A stretch of 64,000 bases of DNA, taken from assembly GCA_902775135.1 (NCBI GenBank), contig CACYKY010000006.1:62001-126000 (forward strand), in the 5' to 3' direction. Shown here piece by piece: positions 1 to 9,486 of the stretch. The position numbers were made by a program, and so were the translations under genes. Below the pieces are notes generated by a model. It made no database searches. It was not told the origin of the DNA and worked only from the letters and a program-made list of their open reading frames with translations. Numbering within the stretch: the first letter of the stretch is position 1; each line of letters opens with the position of its first letter. The DNA comes from an uncultured Bacteroidota bacterium (GTDB taxonomy: Bacteria; Bacteroidota; Bacteroidia; Bacteroidales; P3).

Positions 1-1
1 C

Positions 2-1648
2 TCCTACCTCTATATCCCCCTGGCTCACCGGCTGGGACTTTACACCATCAAGACCGAGTTGGAGGAGTTGGTGATGAAATACACCAACCCCGAGAAATAC
101 AACGAGATAGCTGCCAAGATAGCCGCTACGGCGGGTACCGGTGAGCAACTCCACAAATGTCTGGTCGACCCCGTACGCCAGATGCTCGACGCCCACGGAT
201 TCCAGTACACCATCAAGACCCGCGTCAAATCGGTCTACAGCTGCTGGAAGAAGATTGAGAACAAGCATGTCTCCTTCGAAGAAATCTACGACCTCTACGC
301 CATGCGCATCATACTCCACGGCGTACCCCGCGAGAAAGAGAAAGAGGAGTGCTTCAAGGTCTACGCCCTCATCTCCGAGCAGTTCGACCCCAACCCCACA
401 CGCTTCCGCGACTGGATTACCCACCCCAAAAACAACGGCTACGAGAGTCTTCAGACCACCGTCATGACTCCCATAGGCACATGGGTGGAGATACAGATAC
501 GCACCGAGCGTATGGACACCATCGCCGAAAAGGGTATGGCGGCCCACTTCCTCTACAAAGAGGCGCACCCCGAGGAGAACATCGAGAACAACCCCGTCGA
601 GGAGTGGCTGCAGCAGATACGCACCTCGCTCGAACAGAGCGACAAGAGCGCCCTCGACTTGGTGGAGGAATTCAAGGAAGCCCTCTATACTAAAGAGATA
701 TACCTCTTCACCCCCAAGGGAAAGACCATCACGCTACCCAGTCGCAGTACGGTACTTGATTTCGCCTACGCCATCCATACCGACCTCGGCGACCATTGCA
801 TCGGAGCCAAGGTCAACGCCCGCGTCGTCAGCCGCAACGAGCGCCTCCACACCGGCGACCAGGTGCAGGTGCTCACCACCGCCAACACCCTGCCCACGGA
901 AGAGTGGCTAGGCCAATGCCAGACCCCCCATGCCAAAGAGGCCATCAAGGATTTCCTTCGCTCACACAAAAAAGAGTATGCCGCCGAAGGCCGCCGTCGC
1001 CTCAAGGGCTACATGGACAAGCTGCACCTCAAGGACAACCCCCAGAACTGGGGCCAGCTGAAACGCTTCCTCGGCAACGCGTCGGACATCGACGTGCTCT
1101 ACGACCTGGCCGTCGGCGCCGTCACCGAACACCAGGTGGCCGAATGCTTCGGCAAGGCACGCCCCAAGCCCAACCTCATCTTCCTCGACCACTACAAGGA
1201 GGAGAACACCCCCTTCCTGCTCGACAAAGAGTATGAGCACCTGCCCACCGAGACAGCCTCGTGCTGCAAGCCCGTGCAGGGCGACCAGGTGGTGGGCATC
1301 GTGCAGGGCGACCGCATCATGGTGCACCGCACCAACTGCCGCGAAGCCATGAACGAGATGGCCAACCACGAGAACCACATCGTCCGTGCCAAATGGCGTC
1401 CTGGCGAACAGCTCTCCCTCCTCACCGGCATATCCCTCACCGCCATCGACCGCAAAGGCCTCCTACAGGAGATTACAGGCCACATCTCCGAGGAGCTGGA
1501 CCTCAACATGCGTGCCATCACACTTGAAGCCTCCGAAGGCGTGGCCCGCGGCATCATCATGCTATATGTCAACAATGTGGAAGGCCTCAACGGCCTGATT
1601 GAGAAACTGAAATCCATCGATGGAATCGAAGACGTCAGACGCATTTGA
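2..1648 (+). CDS. RelA/SpoT-type (p)ppGpp synthetase/hydrolase, 5' end outside window
   Basis: Bifunctional-type alarmone enzyme of the stringent response, making and probably hydrolysing (p)ppGpp in the cytoplasm. The frame is open from the first bases and reads YIPLAHRLGLYTIKTE, the end of the HD hydrolase domain, so the start and most of that domain lie upstream. Counting from base 2: synthetase domain about residues 60-185 with RFRDWITHPKNNGYESLQ and EIQIRTERM; TGS domain about 235-295; zinc-finger region with a Cys-Cys pair at about 421 and HRTNC; C-terminal ACT domain about 475-548. The synthetase motif has Gln where most family members have His (NGYESLH), so activity should not be assumed. 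mazG starts inside its last 29 bases. Family certain; the RelA versus SpoT role is not decided because the HD active site is not visible. Confidence 0.95.
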   Translation, partial: SYLYIPLAHRLGLYTIKTELEELVMKYTNPEKYNEIAAKIAATAGTGEQLHKCLVDPVRQMLDAHGFQYTIKTRVKSVYSCWKKIENKHVSFEEIYDLYAMRIILHGVPREKEKEECFKVYALISEQFDPNPTRFRDWITHPKNNGYESLQTTVMTPIGTWVEIQIRTERMDTIAEKGMAAHFLYKEAHPEENIENNPVEEWLQQIRTSLEQSDKSALDLVEEFKEALYTKEIYLFTPKGKTITLPSRSTVLDFAYAIHTDLGDHCIGAKVNARVVSRNERLHTGDQVQVLTTANTLPTEEWLGQCQTPHAKEAIKDFLRSHKKEYAAEGRRRLKGYMDKLHLKDNPQNWGQLKRFLGNASDIDVLYDLAVGAVTEHQVAECFGKARPKPNLIFLDHYKEENTPFLLDKEYEHLPTETASCCKPVQGDQVVGIVQGDRIMVHRTNCREAMNEMANHENHIVRAKWRPGEQLSLLTGISLTAIDRKGLLQEITGHISEELDLNMRAITLEASEGVARGIIMLYVNNVEGLNGLIEKLKSIDGIEDVRRI

Positions 1649-2294
1649 AAGACTTTCGGACATTCTGGACACCCTCCGAAAAGAATGTCCGTGGGACCGG
1701 AAACAGACCATGAAGTCGCTCCGCTACCTCACCATCGAGGAGGTGCACGAACTGAGCGAAGCCATCGTACAAATTGAAAATTTAAAATTGAAAATTGAAA
1801 ACGGCGACGCGGACGAAGAGTCGGCAAAGTCTCAATTTTCAACTTTCAATTTTCAATTGATGAAGGAACTCGGCGACCTGGCTATGCACATCCTTTTCTA
1901 CTGCAAGATAGCCGAGGAGGAAGGCCTTTTCAGCACCGCCGACGTATACAACGCCATCAGCGACAAACTCATCTCCCGCCACCCCTTCATCTACGACAAG
2001 GAGAACTACCACGGAGAGAACTGGGAGCAGCTGAAGATGCGCGAGGGGCGCAAGAACGTCCTCGAAGGCGTCCCTGCCTCGCTGCCCACGCTCGTCAAAA
2101 CCGTCCGTATGCAGGAAAAGGTGTCTGGCAGCACCGAGAACACGCAGGAGCCCAGCGAGATGACCGAGGAGGAATTCGGCCAAAAACTCTTCGACCTCAT
2201 CGACTGGGGACGCCGGCACGGCATCAATGCCGACGATGCCCTCAGCCTCGCCAACCGACGCTTCGCCGAACTCCACTCCGGTGACCCAAAATAG
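1620..2294 (+). CDS. mazG: MazG nucleoside triphosphate pyrophosphohydrolase
   Basis: Cytoplasmic all-alpha NTP pyrophosphatase that hydrolyses (d)NTPs to NMP and PPi. It begins with the family hallmark LRKECPWDRKQTMKSLRYL, followed by the acidic metal-binding helix EEVHELSEAI and the second helix KELGDLAMHILFYCKIAEEE. A second helical region (NWEQLKMREGRKNVLEGVP) follows. The ATG lies inside the end of the upstream relA/spoT gene, giving a 29-base overlap and probable co-transcription. In E. coli mazG also sits in the relA neighbourhood and affects ppGpp levels (established knowledge), so the pairing is meaningful. Odd: about 30 residues (LKLKIENG...STFNFQL) separate the two catalytic helices, where relatives have about ten. 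They are encoded by an AT-rich heptamer repeat with two inverted arms. Confidence 0.93.
   Translation: MESKTSDAFERLSDILDTLRKECPWDRKQTMKSLRYLTIEEVHELSEAIVQIENLKLKIENGDADEESAKSQFSTFNFQLMKELGDLAMHILFYCKIAEEEGLFSTADVYNAISDKLISRHPFIYDKENYHGENWEQLKMREGRKNVLEGVPASLPTLVKTVRMQEKVSGSTENTQEPSEMTEEEFGQKLFDLIDWGRRHGINADDALSLANRRFAELHSGDPK
1771..1860 (+). repeat. AATTGAA heptamer repeat in inverted arms, inside mazG
   Basis: Left arm about 1771-1801 is built of AATTGAAA-type heptamers. Right arm about 1832-1860 is its imperfect reverse complement (TCAATTTTCAA...). A normal GC-rich 30-base loop lies between. The block keeps the mazG frame open. Related heptamer tracts lie at about 22907, 48415 and 62029. 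Confidence 0.85.
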
Positions 2295-2347
2295 CGCCCT
2301 ATCCCTCAGTCCCTTTACACGTTAACGACTGTTAAATATGGCTAAAT

Positions 2348-2379
2348 TTTGGTCATATCCCAAAAAAGTCGTATTTTTG
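2348..2379 (+). promoter_or_regulatory. Bacteroidetes-type promoter for the 2.4-8.7 kb T9SS gene
   Basis: TTTG at 2348-2351 (-33 element), 20 bases, then TATTTTTG at 2372-2379 (-7 element, consensus TAnnTTTG). It ends 58 bases before the ATG at 2438. The same spacing is seen in front of several other genes in this window. Confidence 0.8.
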
Positions 2380-2437
2380 TAGATTGTTTTTGAAACTAAC
2401 AATTAACCTATTTATATATTAATCAATAAACTAAAAC

Positions 2438-5400
2438 ATGAGAAAATTTATCAATTTAGTGGCTTTAGCGGCGCTACTCTTCGTACCGTCGCTAGCCAAG
2501 GCACAGACAGACGACTGCTCCACAGCAGTCTCTGTTACGGCACAAACGCCTTTCACCGAAGGCTTTGAGACCGGGAGCATGCCCAACTGCTGGACGCAGG
2601 ACGGCACCTCGAACACATGGTCGGTTGCCACCGGCGATTACAGCACAAGCACCGGCGCCCATGCCGGAACCTACAACGTCAAGGTCAACATCGCCAGCTA
2701 TAGCGGCACCAGTGCCAAACTGGTCACTCCCCTGCTGGACCTCAGCGACATCACCAATGCCCAGCTCAACTTCTGGCATGTGCAGCGCTCCTGGGGTGGA
2801 GACATCGACGAATTGAACATCTACTACCGCACCTCTCCGACCGGCGAGTGGACCCTGCTGCAAAACTATTCCTCTGCCTTTGGCAGCTGGACAGAAGAGA
2901 CCATTACCCTTCCCAATACCAGCGCCACTTACCAGATTGCTTTCGAAATGACTACCCACTACGGATATGGCGTGGGACTCGACGACATTGTCATCGGAGC
3001 CGCTCCCACTTGCATCCGTGTAGAGAACATCACCACCTCGGATGTGGACAGCAACAACATCACGCTCAGCTGGACTGACACCCTGAACTCCGGGGCGAGC
3101 TACACTATCAACTATTGGGCCAACAACGGCACCGACACCCTCACCACCACCTCCACTACCAATACAGCCGTCATCACCAACCTCAACGCCTCCACGGCCT
3201 ACACTTTCGAGGTGATTGCCAACTGCGGCGGCGACGACCATTCAATGCCTGTCAGCGCCACTTTCCGTACCACCTGCGGTCAGATGCAAATTCCCTACTT
3301 TGCAGACTTTGAGGACATCGCCTACAACGGCGCCTGGCCCGATTGTTGGAACCGCATCCTCATGCACAACACCGACCCCTCTGTCAACTACAACGACAAC
3401 CACACTCCCAATGGTGAATACGCCATGTACATGCAGGCTTACTATGACCACAACATGTTTGCCACTAGTGCTATTCCTTTGACAGGCAACAACATCTATG
3501 TGCGTTTCTGGGCCCGCATGATCAATGGCGGCTGGCTCAAAGCCGGCGTCATGACCAACCCTAACGACACCAGCACCTTCACCCCATTGGTGAATGTAAA
3601 CGGCAGCGACTGGACAGAATATGAATTCAACACTGCCACTCTCGATCCCGACTCCACCTATTATGCCGCTTGGATGGGCTATGGTACCAGCTATTGGGGC
3701 GCCCTTGCCATGGTGGACGACATCTACATCAACGAGATTCCCTCCTGCCTCCGTGTGACCGAGGTCGCCCTCGACAGCGCCTCCGTCGACGAATTGTACA
3801 TCCACTGGGTGGACGATGTCAACACCGGCGCCACCTACACCGTCAACTACTGGGCCAACAGTTCCACCGACACCCTGTACGTCACTGCATCCACCACTTC
3901 CACCACCCTAACAGGTCTCAATGCCAACACGCTGTACAACGTGACGATTACCCCCAACTGCGCTGACGGCGATGCCGAGAGTTCGCCCGTCTACGGCTTC
4001 CGCACCGGCTGCGGCGCCACGACGCTTCCCTTCTTTGTCGACTTTGAGGACGCTGCCTTCAACGGTGCCTGGTACCCCTGCTGGGACAGCACCATCCACG
4101 CCGGCACCGATCCTTCGGTCAACTACGTGTTCAACCACACCGCCAATGGCCAATATAGCATGTACCTCCAGGCCACCTCTGACCAGAGCTACAACCTGGT
4201 GGTCGGACCCACGATGGATGCCACCGGCAACAACATCTACTGCCGCTTCTGGGCCAACCTGCAGGGTGGCTGGATCAAAGCCGGTGTCATCACCAACCCG
4301 CGCGACACCAGCACCTTCATCCCCATGGTGACCATCCAGGGTGTCAACGGATGGAACGAATATGAGTTCAACACCGCCTCCCTCGACGCCACCGCCAACT
4401 ATCGCATTGCATGGCTGTGCTACAACACTGCTTCCTATGGCACTGCCCAGATTGGCGGCCTCGACGACATCTACATCGGCGAGATTCCTTCTTGCCTGCG
4501 CGTGAGCGACCTTGCCGTCAGCGCCTCCGACAGCGCCAGCATCACCCTCAGCTGGATTGACACCCTGAACGGCGGTGCCACCTACACCGTCATGGTTGGC
4601 GACTCCGTGGTTGCCACCGGTGTGAACGGCACCACCTACACCGTCACCGACCTCAGCGCCAACACCCTTTATACCTTCAGCGTGGCCGTTGAATGCGGCA
4701 GTGAGACCTCCGAAGCCCAGTCCATCAGCGCCCGCACCGAATGTGGCATCATGCCGCTGCCTTACGTCGAAGACTTCGAGAGCCACACCTCGGATGCGGC
4801 TCCCCTCTGCTGGAACAACCTCAACGGCTCCGCCTTCGTCCGCAACTACTCCGCCCATGGTGGTAACAAGCGCCTCGATTTCCGTGGCTCCAACAGCACC
4901 ATCGCCGTCATGCCCCGTTTCGAGCAAGAGGTGAACACCCTGCAGATGACCTTCTGGACCCGTCCCGAGGGCGACTACGCCTCCTGTGGTACTTTCTCGG
5001 TGGGCTACATGACCAACCCCACCGTCGACAGCACATTTGTCGAACTGGCCAACTACAACTACACCGACTTTGTCGATGGCTATAGCGTCGATTACGGCGA
5101 GCGCACCGTGATGTTCAACGTCGCTCCCGAAGGCGCCTACATCGCTTTCCGCCACAACGCCAATGTCAGTAACTACTACTGGTATGTCGACGACATCAAT
5201 GTCGAGGTCCTGCCCGACTGCGTGCCCGTGGCACTGCTTGCTGTCGACACCGTCACCGCTACCGATGCCACCATCCACTGGTCTGCCGATGCAAACCAGT
5301 CGGCATGGTTTGTCATGGTCGACAGCATCGTCTACGATGCCTCCGACACCGTCTTCACCATTCCCAACCTCGAGGCCAGCACAGGCTACACCGCCTACGT

Positions 5401-8400
5401 GGCTGCCAACTGCAGCGGCGACACCTCGTCGTGGCAGAGCATCGACTTCCGCACCGACTGTGCCAACGGCTCGTGCGACATCGTCGTTGCCGCCGACGAC
5501 TCTTATGGCGACGGCTGGAATGGCGCTGCCATCAAGTTCTTCCAATACGGCACCGAGGTGGCATCCTACACAATGCCCTCCTCCGGCCACAACGACACCG
5601 CCACCATCCGTGTCTGCTCCGGCGCACCCGTGACCTTCAACTGGCAGACCGGCTCCTATGACTACGAGGCCAGCTACGTCATCTTTGACGGCGCCGGCAG
5701 CGAGGTTTACAACTCCGCCAACGGTGGTGTGAACCACAGCGACAGCATCCTCGATGCTTGCCCCACCTGCCTCACTCCCACCGGCGTGATGGCCACCGCC
5801 ATCGACTCCAATAGCATCACCTTCGCTTGGACCGAACTTGACGACGTGGCCGAATACCTCATCTCCTTCGATGGAGGTGCCTACACTGCTGGTCTCTACG
5901 GCACCGAGAGCTACACCGGCCTCACCCCCAACACCGCCTACTCCTTCAGCGTGAAGGCTGTCTGCGCTGTCGGCGACACCTCCTCGGCCCGCACCATCAC
6001 CGTGCGCACCGCCTGCGGCGTCATGACCCTCCCCTACACCAATGATTTCGAGAGCGAGACCTTCGGCAACCTGCCTTCCTGCTGGAACAGCACCGGTGCC
6101 ACCGGTACCTCCTACTGGGGCGAGACCTATCCCGCCGTCTACGACTCCCACGCCCACAGTGGAGACAATGCTGTCCGCTTTGAAGAAATCAACGACACCA
6201 GCATCATTGCCACTGAAGGCGTACCCCTGTCTGGCGACAGTATCTACGTCTCCTTCTGGGGTGCCACTACAACAGGCTACAGCGGAAGCGTTAACCTTGA
6301 AGCCGGCGTCATGACCGACGTCGCAGACGCCTCCACCTTCATCCCCCTGCTGACCATCAGCGGTGCCAGCGACTACGCCCTGCGTGAATTCAACACCACC
6401 AGCCTCACCGCCTACCACGACTCCATCTTCCACATTGCCTTCCGCTACATCTCCACCGATACCTACAGCTCCGCCGACATCGACGACATCAACATCCGTC
6501 TCGACGAAGGCTGCATGTACCCCGCCAACCTTGTGGCTACACCCAGTTCCGACGACGTTGCCCTGGAGTGGAACACCAATGGTGTCACCGGCATCTACGC
6601 CATCGAATATCGCCTCGCCGGCGGCTCCTGGAGCGTTGCCGAGACCACCACTGACACCCTCTACACCATCGACAGCCTCGCCGCTGCCACTGCCTACGAG
6701 GTCCGCGTGGGCTTCCTCTGCGGAACCGATACCCTCTGGGTCTCCTCGTCCTTCCAGACTAACTGCACCCTGCTTCCCGTGCCCTACGCCGAGAACTTCG
6801 ACGCCTACGCCAACGATGTGATGCCTCCGTGCTGGGGTTGGTCCAGCGTCAGCGCCACCCACTGGGACGGCGGTGTCTTCCTGCGCCCCTACCACGGCGG
6901 CGGCAGCGAATATGTCGTTGTGCCTGAGCTCGACGGTGCCATCTCCAAGCTGAAGATTGAATTCGACACCAAGGTCGGCACCATCGCCGAAAACGACGGT
7001 ATCCTCATCGGCGTGGCCGATGCCGGCGGCACCCTGCTCGCCTGGCTCGACACCATCCAGGATGCCAACTTCTCGCGCAACAACCACGTCCGCAAGACCA
7101 TCTACTTCACCAACTACAACATGCCTGCCAGTGCTGCCCGTGTGGCCTTCGCCCAGTACCGCAACTGGGGCGAATGGGCTCTCATCGACAATATCAACAT
7201 CGAGGAGCTCCCCGACTGCTATCCCGTCGACAACCTCGTTGGACACAATCTGGACGACATCGAGAACACCACCTTCACCTGGACGCCCCAGGGCTTTGCC
7301 GGTGAATGGCAGGTCTACGTCGACACCGTCACCGTCGACATCGATTCCCTTGCCTCGATGCCCGACAGCCTCTTCACCACTGTCTACGACACCACCTACA
7401 CCCTGCCCATCGGAGCTGTCCAGGGCGGCGGCATCTACAACTTCTTCGTCCGCAGCCAGTGCAGCGCCAATGACCACAGCGGTTGGGTGAAGAACGAATT
7501 CGGCGCCGGCACCATCATCATGGACCAGACCACCGACACCGTCACCGGTTGCGGCTTCGTGGTCTATGACAACGGCGGCCCCATCGCCGGCTATCTGGGC
7601 AACACCAGCACCGAGCTCGTGCTCCGCACCGAGAACGCTGGCAGCCAGCTGCAAATCTTTGGCGGCAAGTTCGGCTTCGGCATGGATCCCGCCACCCTCA
7701 CCGTCTATGACGGCGAAGGCACCACCGGCGACGTGCTCTACACCTACAACACCGTCAACGGTCGCGACACGCTGCTCAACACCATCCTTGCCACCTCCAC
7801 CACCGGTTCGCTGACCATCACCTTCACCGTCAGCGGCACCATGTGCCACACCGGCTACGAGCTCTACATCCGCTGCACCGACGGAGCCATCTGCCCGCGT
7901 CCCACCCAGCTGCATGCCGAGATGACCTCCGAGACCACCGCCACCGCTACTTGGGACGGCACGGCCTCCAACTACAACTTCTACTATCGTATCAGCGGCG
8001 GCACCTCTTGGATGCGCCAGTATGTCAACACCAACAGCGTCAACCTCACGGGCCTCGTGACCGACACAGTGTACGACATGTACGTTGTGGCCCTCTGCTC
8101 CGCCACCGACAGCTCCACCGCTAGCGCCATCCGCCAGCTGAGCACCTACGGCAGCACGCCTGAGCCCACCTACTACAACGTCACCGTCAACACCGCCAAC
8201 GCAGTCATGGGCTCTGCCTCGGCCGACCACACCGGTAGCGTCGAGGAGAACACCGTAGTGACCGCCACGGCCGTTGCCAATGCCGGCTACCACTTCACCA
8301 ACTGGACCTCCAACGGCAACGTTGTCTCCTCTGACAACCCCTACACCTTCACCCTCACCGCCGACATCACCCTCACCGCCAACTTCGAAAGCGATGGTAG

Positions 8401-8659
8401 CGAACCCGAGGGCATCAACGATGTCAACTCCGCCAACATTGCCCTCTACCCCAACCCCGCCACCACCACCGTCACCCTCACGGGCTTCGATGGCCAGGCC
8501 ACGGTTACGATAGTCGACATGAACGGCCGCGCAATGGGTGAGTACACCGCCGACAACAACACCCTCACGATCGACCTCACGGGCTACGCCCAGGGCGCCT
8601 ACTTCGTCCGCATCACCGGCGAGCAGGTCAACGCCATCCGCAAGCTCATCGTGAAGTAA
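2438..8659 (+). CDS. 2073-aa secreted multi-domain adhesin-like protein with T9SS type A sorting domain
   Basis: Large surface or secreted protein. A signal peptide (MRKFINLVALAALLFVPSLA, cut near KAQ) is followed by alternating fibronectin type III domains and jelly-roll 'choice-of-anchor J/cleaved adhesin' modules. The latter are recognisable by C-G-x3-(L/I)P(Y/F)...(D/N)F(E/D)...CW near residues 277, 524, 768, 1192 and 1443. A divergent InlB B-repeat-like domain (TVNTANAVMGSAS ... GYHFTNW) lies near 1910-1980. The C-terminus (IALYPNPATTTVTLTGF ... IRKLIVK) is a type A sorting domain, which in this phylum directs outer-membrane export by T9SS and cleavage or anchoring. It has its own promoter and a strong terminator, so it is monocistronic. 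The ligand cannot be inferred. The family is clear; the exact domain count is approximate. Confidence 0.93.
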   Translation: MRKFINLVALAALLFVPSLAKAQTDDCSTAVSVTAQTPFTEGFETGSMPNCWTQDGTSNTWSVATGDYSTSTGAHAGTYNVKVNIASYSGTSAKLVTPLLDLSDITNAQLNFWHVQRSWGGDIDELNIYYRTSPTGEWTLLQNYSSAFGSWTEETITLPNTSATYQIAFEMTTHYGYGVGLDDIVIGAAPTCIRVENITTSDVDSNNITLSWTDTLNSGASYTINYWANNGTDTLTTTSTTNTAVITNLNASTAYTFEVIANCGGDDHSMPVSATFRTTCGQMQIPYFADFEDIAYNGAWPDCWNRILMHNTDPSVNYNDNHTPNGEYAMYMQAYYDHNMFATSAIPLTGNNIYVRFWARMINGGWLKAGVMTNPNDTSTFTPLVNVNGSDWTEYEFNTATLDPDSTYYAAWMGYGTSYWGALAMVDDIYINEIPSCLRVTEVALDSASVDELYIHWVDDVNTGATYTVNYWANSSTDTLYVTASTTSTTLTGLNANTLYNVTITPNCADGDAESSPVYGFRTGCGATTLPFFVDFEDAAFNGAWYPCWDSTIHAGTDPSVNYVFNHTANGQYSMYLQATSDQSYNLVVGPTMDATGNNIYCRFWANLQGGWIKAGVITNPRDTSTFIPMVTIQGVNGWNEYEFNTASLDATANYRIAWLCYNTASYGTAQIGGLDDIYIGEIPSCLRVSDLAVSASDSASITLSWIDTLNGGATYTVMVGDSVVATGVNGTTYTVTDLSANTLYTFSVAVECGSETSEAQSISARTECGIMPLPYVEDFESHTSDAAPLCWNNLNGSAFVRNYSAHGGNKRLDFRGSNSTIAVMPRFEQEVNTLQMTFWTRPEGDYASCGTFSVGYMTNPTVDSTFVELANYNYTDFVDGYSVDYGERTVMFNVAPEGAYIAFRHNANVSNYYWYVDDINVEVLPDCVPVALLAVDTVTATDATIHWSADANQSAWFVMVDSIVYDASDTVFTIPNLEASTGYTAYVAANCSGDTSSWQSIDFRTDCANGSCDIVVAADDSYGDGWNGAAIKFFQYGTEVASYTMPSSGHNDTATIRVCSGAPVTFNWQTGSYDYEASYVIFDGAGSEVYNSANGGVNHSDSILDACPTCLTPTGVMATAIDSNSITFAWTELDDVAEYLISFDGGAYTAGLYGTESYTGLTPNTAYSFSVKAVCAVGDTSSARTITVRTACGVMTLPYTNDFESETFGNLPSCWNSTGATGTSYWGETYPAVYDSHAHSGDNAVRFEEINDTSIIATEGVPLSGDSIYVSFWGATTTGYSGSVNLEAGVMTDVADASTFIPLLTISGASDYALREFNTTSLTAYHDSIFHIAFRYISTDTYSSADIDDINIRLDEGCMYPANLVATPSSDDVALEWNTNGVTGIYAIEYRLAGGSWSVAETTTDTLYTIDSLAAATAYEVRVGFLCGTDTLWVSSSFQTNCTLLPVPYAENFDAYANDVMPPCWGWSSVSATHWDGGVFLRPYHGGGSEYVVVPELDGAISKLKIEFDTKVGTIAENDGILIGVADAGGTLLAWLDTIQDANFSRNNHVRKTIYFTNYNMPASAARVAFAQYRNWGEWALIDNINIEELPDCYPVDNLVGHNLDDIENTTFTWTPQGFAGEWQVYVDTVTVDIDSLASMPDSLFTTVYDTTYTLPIGAVQGGGIYNFFVRSQCSANDHSGWVKNEFGAGTIIMDQTTDTVTGCGFVVYDNGGPIAGYLGNTSTELVLRTENAGSQLQIFGGKFGFGMDPATLTVYDGEGTTGDVLYTYNTVNGRDTLLNTILATSTTGSLTITFTVSGTMCHTGYELYIRCTDGAICPRPTQLHAEMTSETTATATWDGTASNYNFYYRISGGTSWMRQYVNTNSVNLTGLVTDTVYDMYVVALCSATDSSTASAIRQLSTYGSTPEPTYYNVTVNTANAVMGSASADHTGSVEENTVVTATAVANAGYHFTNWTSNGNVVSSDNPYTFTLTADITLTANFESDGSEPEGINDVNSANIALYPNPATTTVTLTGFDGQATVTIVDMNGRAMGEYTADNNTLTIDLTGYAQGAYFVRITGEQVNAIRKLIVK

Positions 8660-8705
8660 CACTCCCATAAGGGCCGCAGGCACTCCTGCAGCCCATCCTA
8701 ACGGA

Positions 8706-8738
8706 ATCCCCGCACGGTGGCGTGCGGGGATTTTTTTT
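8706..8738 (+). terminator. Rho-independent terminator of the T9SS gene
   Basis: Ten-base-pair stem ATCCCCGCAC / GTGCGGGGAT (8706-8715 with 8722-8731), six-base loop, then a run of eight T. Confidence 0.95.
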
Positions 8739-8788
8739 GCCTTTACCCGCCGCATGGTGCCGCCAGGCATCAAGGGCTGCATGGGCAG

Positions 8789-8810
8789 GAGACGCTGCAC
8801 GCTGCGTCTC
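8789..8810. repeat. Small palindrome GAGACGC...GCGTCTC
   Basis: Seven-base arms (8789-8795 and 8804-8810) with an eight-base loop, lying between two convergent terminators. It has no T run in either direction. It looks like a short REP-like repeat, but only one copy was noticed here. Confidence 0.5.
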
Positions 8811-8851
8811 TACAGAACGGGACAAAACCCTGTCAGACAGTCCGGGGAGCA

Positions 8852-8885
8852 CAAAAAAAAGCCCCGCACAGGATGGATGCGGGGC
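8852..8885 (-). terminator. Rho-independent terminator of the kal-like gene
   Basis: Read on the minus strand: GCCCCGCA, nine-base loop, TGCGGGGC, then eight T (plus-strand A run 8853-8860). It faces the terminator at 8706-8738 from the opposite side. Confidence 0.93.
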
Positions 8886-8917
8886 TTTGGGCTGCCTTGC
8901 GGCAGGCATTCTATCAC

Positions 8918-9310
8918 TTACTTGTTGTAGCGCTGGCACTCCTTGGGGGTGACGCAAGTGCCGGTGGCACGGGCCACGAGGATGCGCTCCTCGAGCACCT
9001 CGGCGGCGCTGGCGCTGATTTCGGGCAGGGTGCGGATAACCTTGTAGGCCTCGAATTTCATCTTGCGGCTAGTGTTGCCGACGTGGGTGATTTCGCCGTA
9101 GGCTTCGATGTAATCGCCGGCGTAGACGGGAGCCTTGAACTCGACCATGTCGTAGGCGCAGAAGAGACCTTCGTCGCCGTCTTGTTTGATAAGGAGCTCG
9201 GTGGCGACATCGCCGAAGAGATGGACCATGTGGGCACCGTCAACGAGGTTTCCGCCGTAGTGGGCGTCCTTGGCGCTCATGCGAACGCGGAGCATAGAAG
9301 TAACTGCCAT
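8918..9310 (-). CDS. kal: 3-aminobutyryl-CoA ammonia-lyase-like hotdog protein
   Basis: 130-aa single-domain hotdog-fold protein. The start [19 protein letters not shown] and the stretches [33 protein letters not shown] and [12 protein letters not shown] match what I recall of Kal, the L-3-aminobutyryl-CoA deaminase of anaerobic lysine fermentation. That enzyme releases ammonia from L-3-aminobutyryl-CoA to give crotonyl-CoA. The length also fits that family. It has its own promoter (TATCTTTG at 9421-9414) with a leader of about 100 bases and its own terminator. A CoA-transferase A subunit lies 1 kb upstream on the same strand, which supports the pathway assignment, but kamA, kamD/E, kdd and kce are not in the window. 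Alternative: another acyl-CoA thioesterase or dehydratase of the same fold. Confidence 0.75.
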   Translation of the reverse strand: MAVTSMLRVRMSAKDAHYGGNLVDGAHMVHLFGDVATELLIKQDGDEGLFCAYDMVEFKAPVYAGDYIEAYGEITHVGNTSRKMKFEAYKVIRTLPEISASAAEVLEERILVARATGTCVTPKECQRYNK

Positions 9311-9413
9311 ATTTTTTTCTGTTTTAATTGTTTATATATTATTTTGTTTAACTATTGATTTCCAATCTATAACCTATAACCCATAACCCATATCCGCTAT
9401 GGTTTCACGCTTG

Positions 9414-9445
9414 CAAAGATACACAAATTCAGCCGTCTGGCCAAA
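9414..9445 (-). promoter_or_regulatory. Promoter of the kal-like gene
   Basis: On the minus strand, TTTG (9445-9442), exactly 20 bases, then TATCTTTG (9421-9414). The leader to the ATG at 9310 is about 100 bases and contains tandem ATAACCC-like units (about 9369-9391). Confidence 0.8.
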
Positions 9446-9486
9446 TCTTTTTTTACCCTGTCGCCAAAACGGCGTATCTGATGAAT

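Noticed and set aside
3908..8800. A 1630-codon open frame on the minus strand
   Set aside because: It is the exact antisense of the T9SS adhesin gene. Its translation is only Gly/Val/Ala/Asp-rich filler caused by the codon pattern, with no signal or domain, and the plus strand has the promoter, signal peptide and terminator.
9369..9391. Riboswitch in the kal leader
   Set aside because: The leader holds only short ATAACCC-like repeats and no convincing helices.
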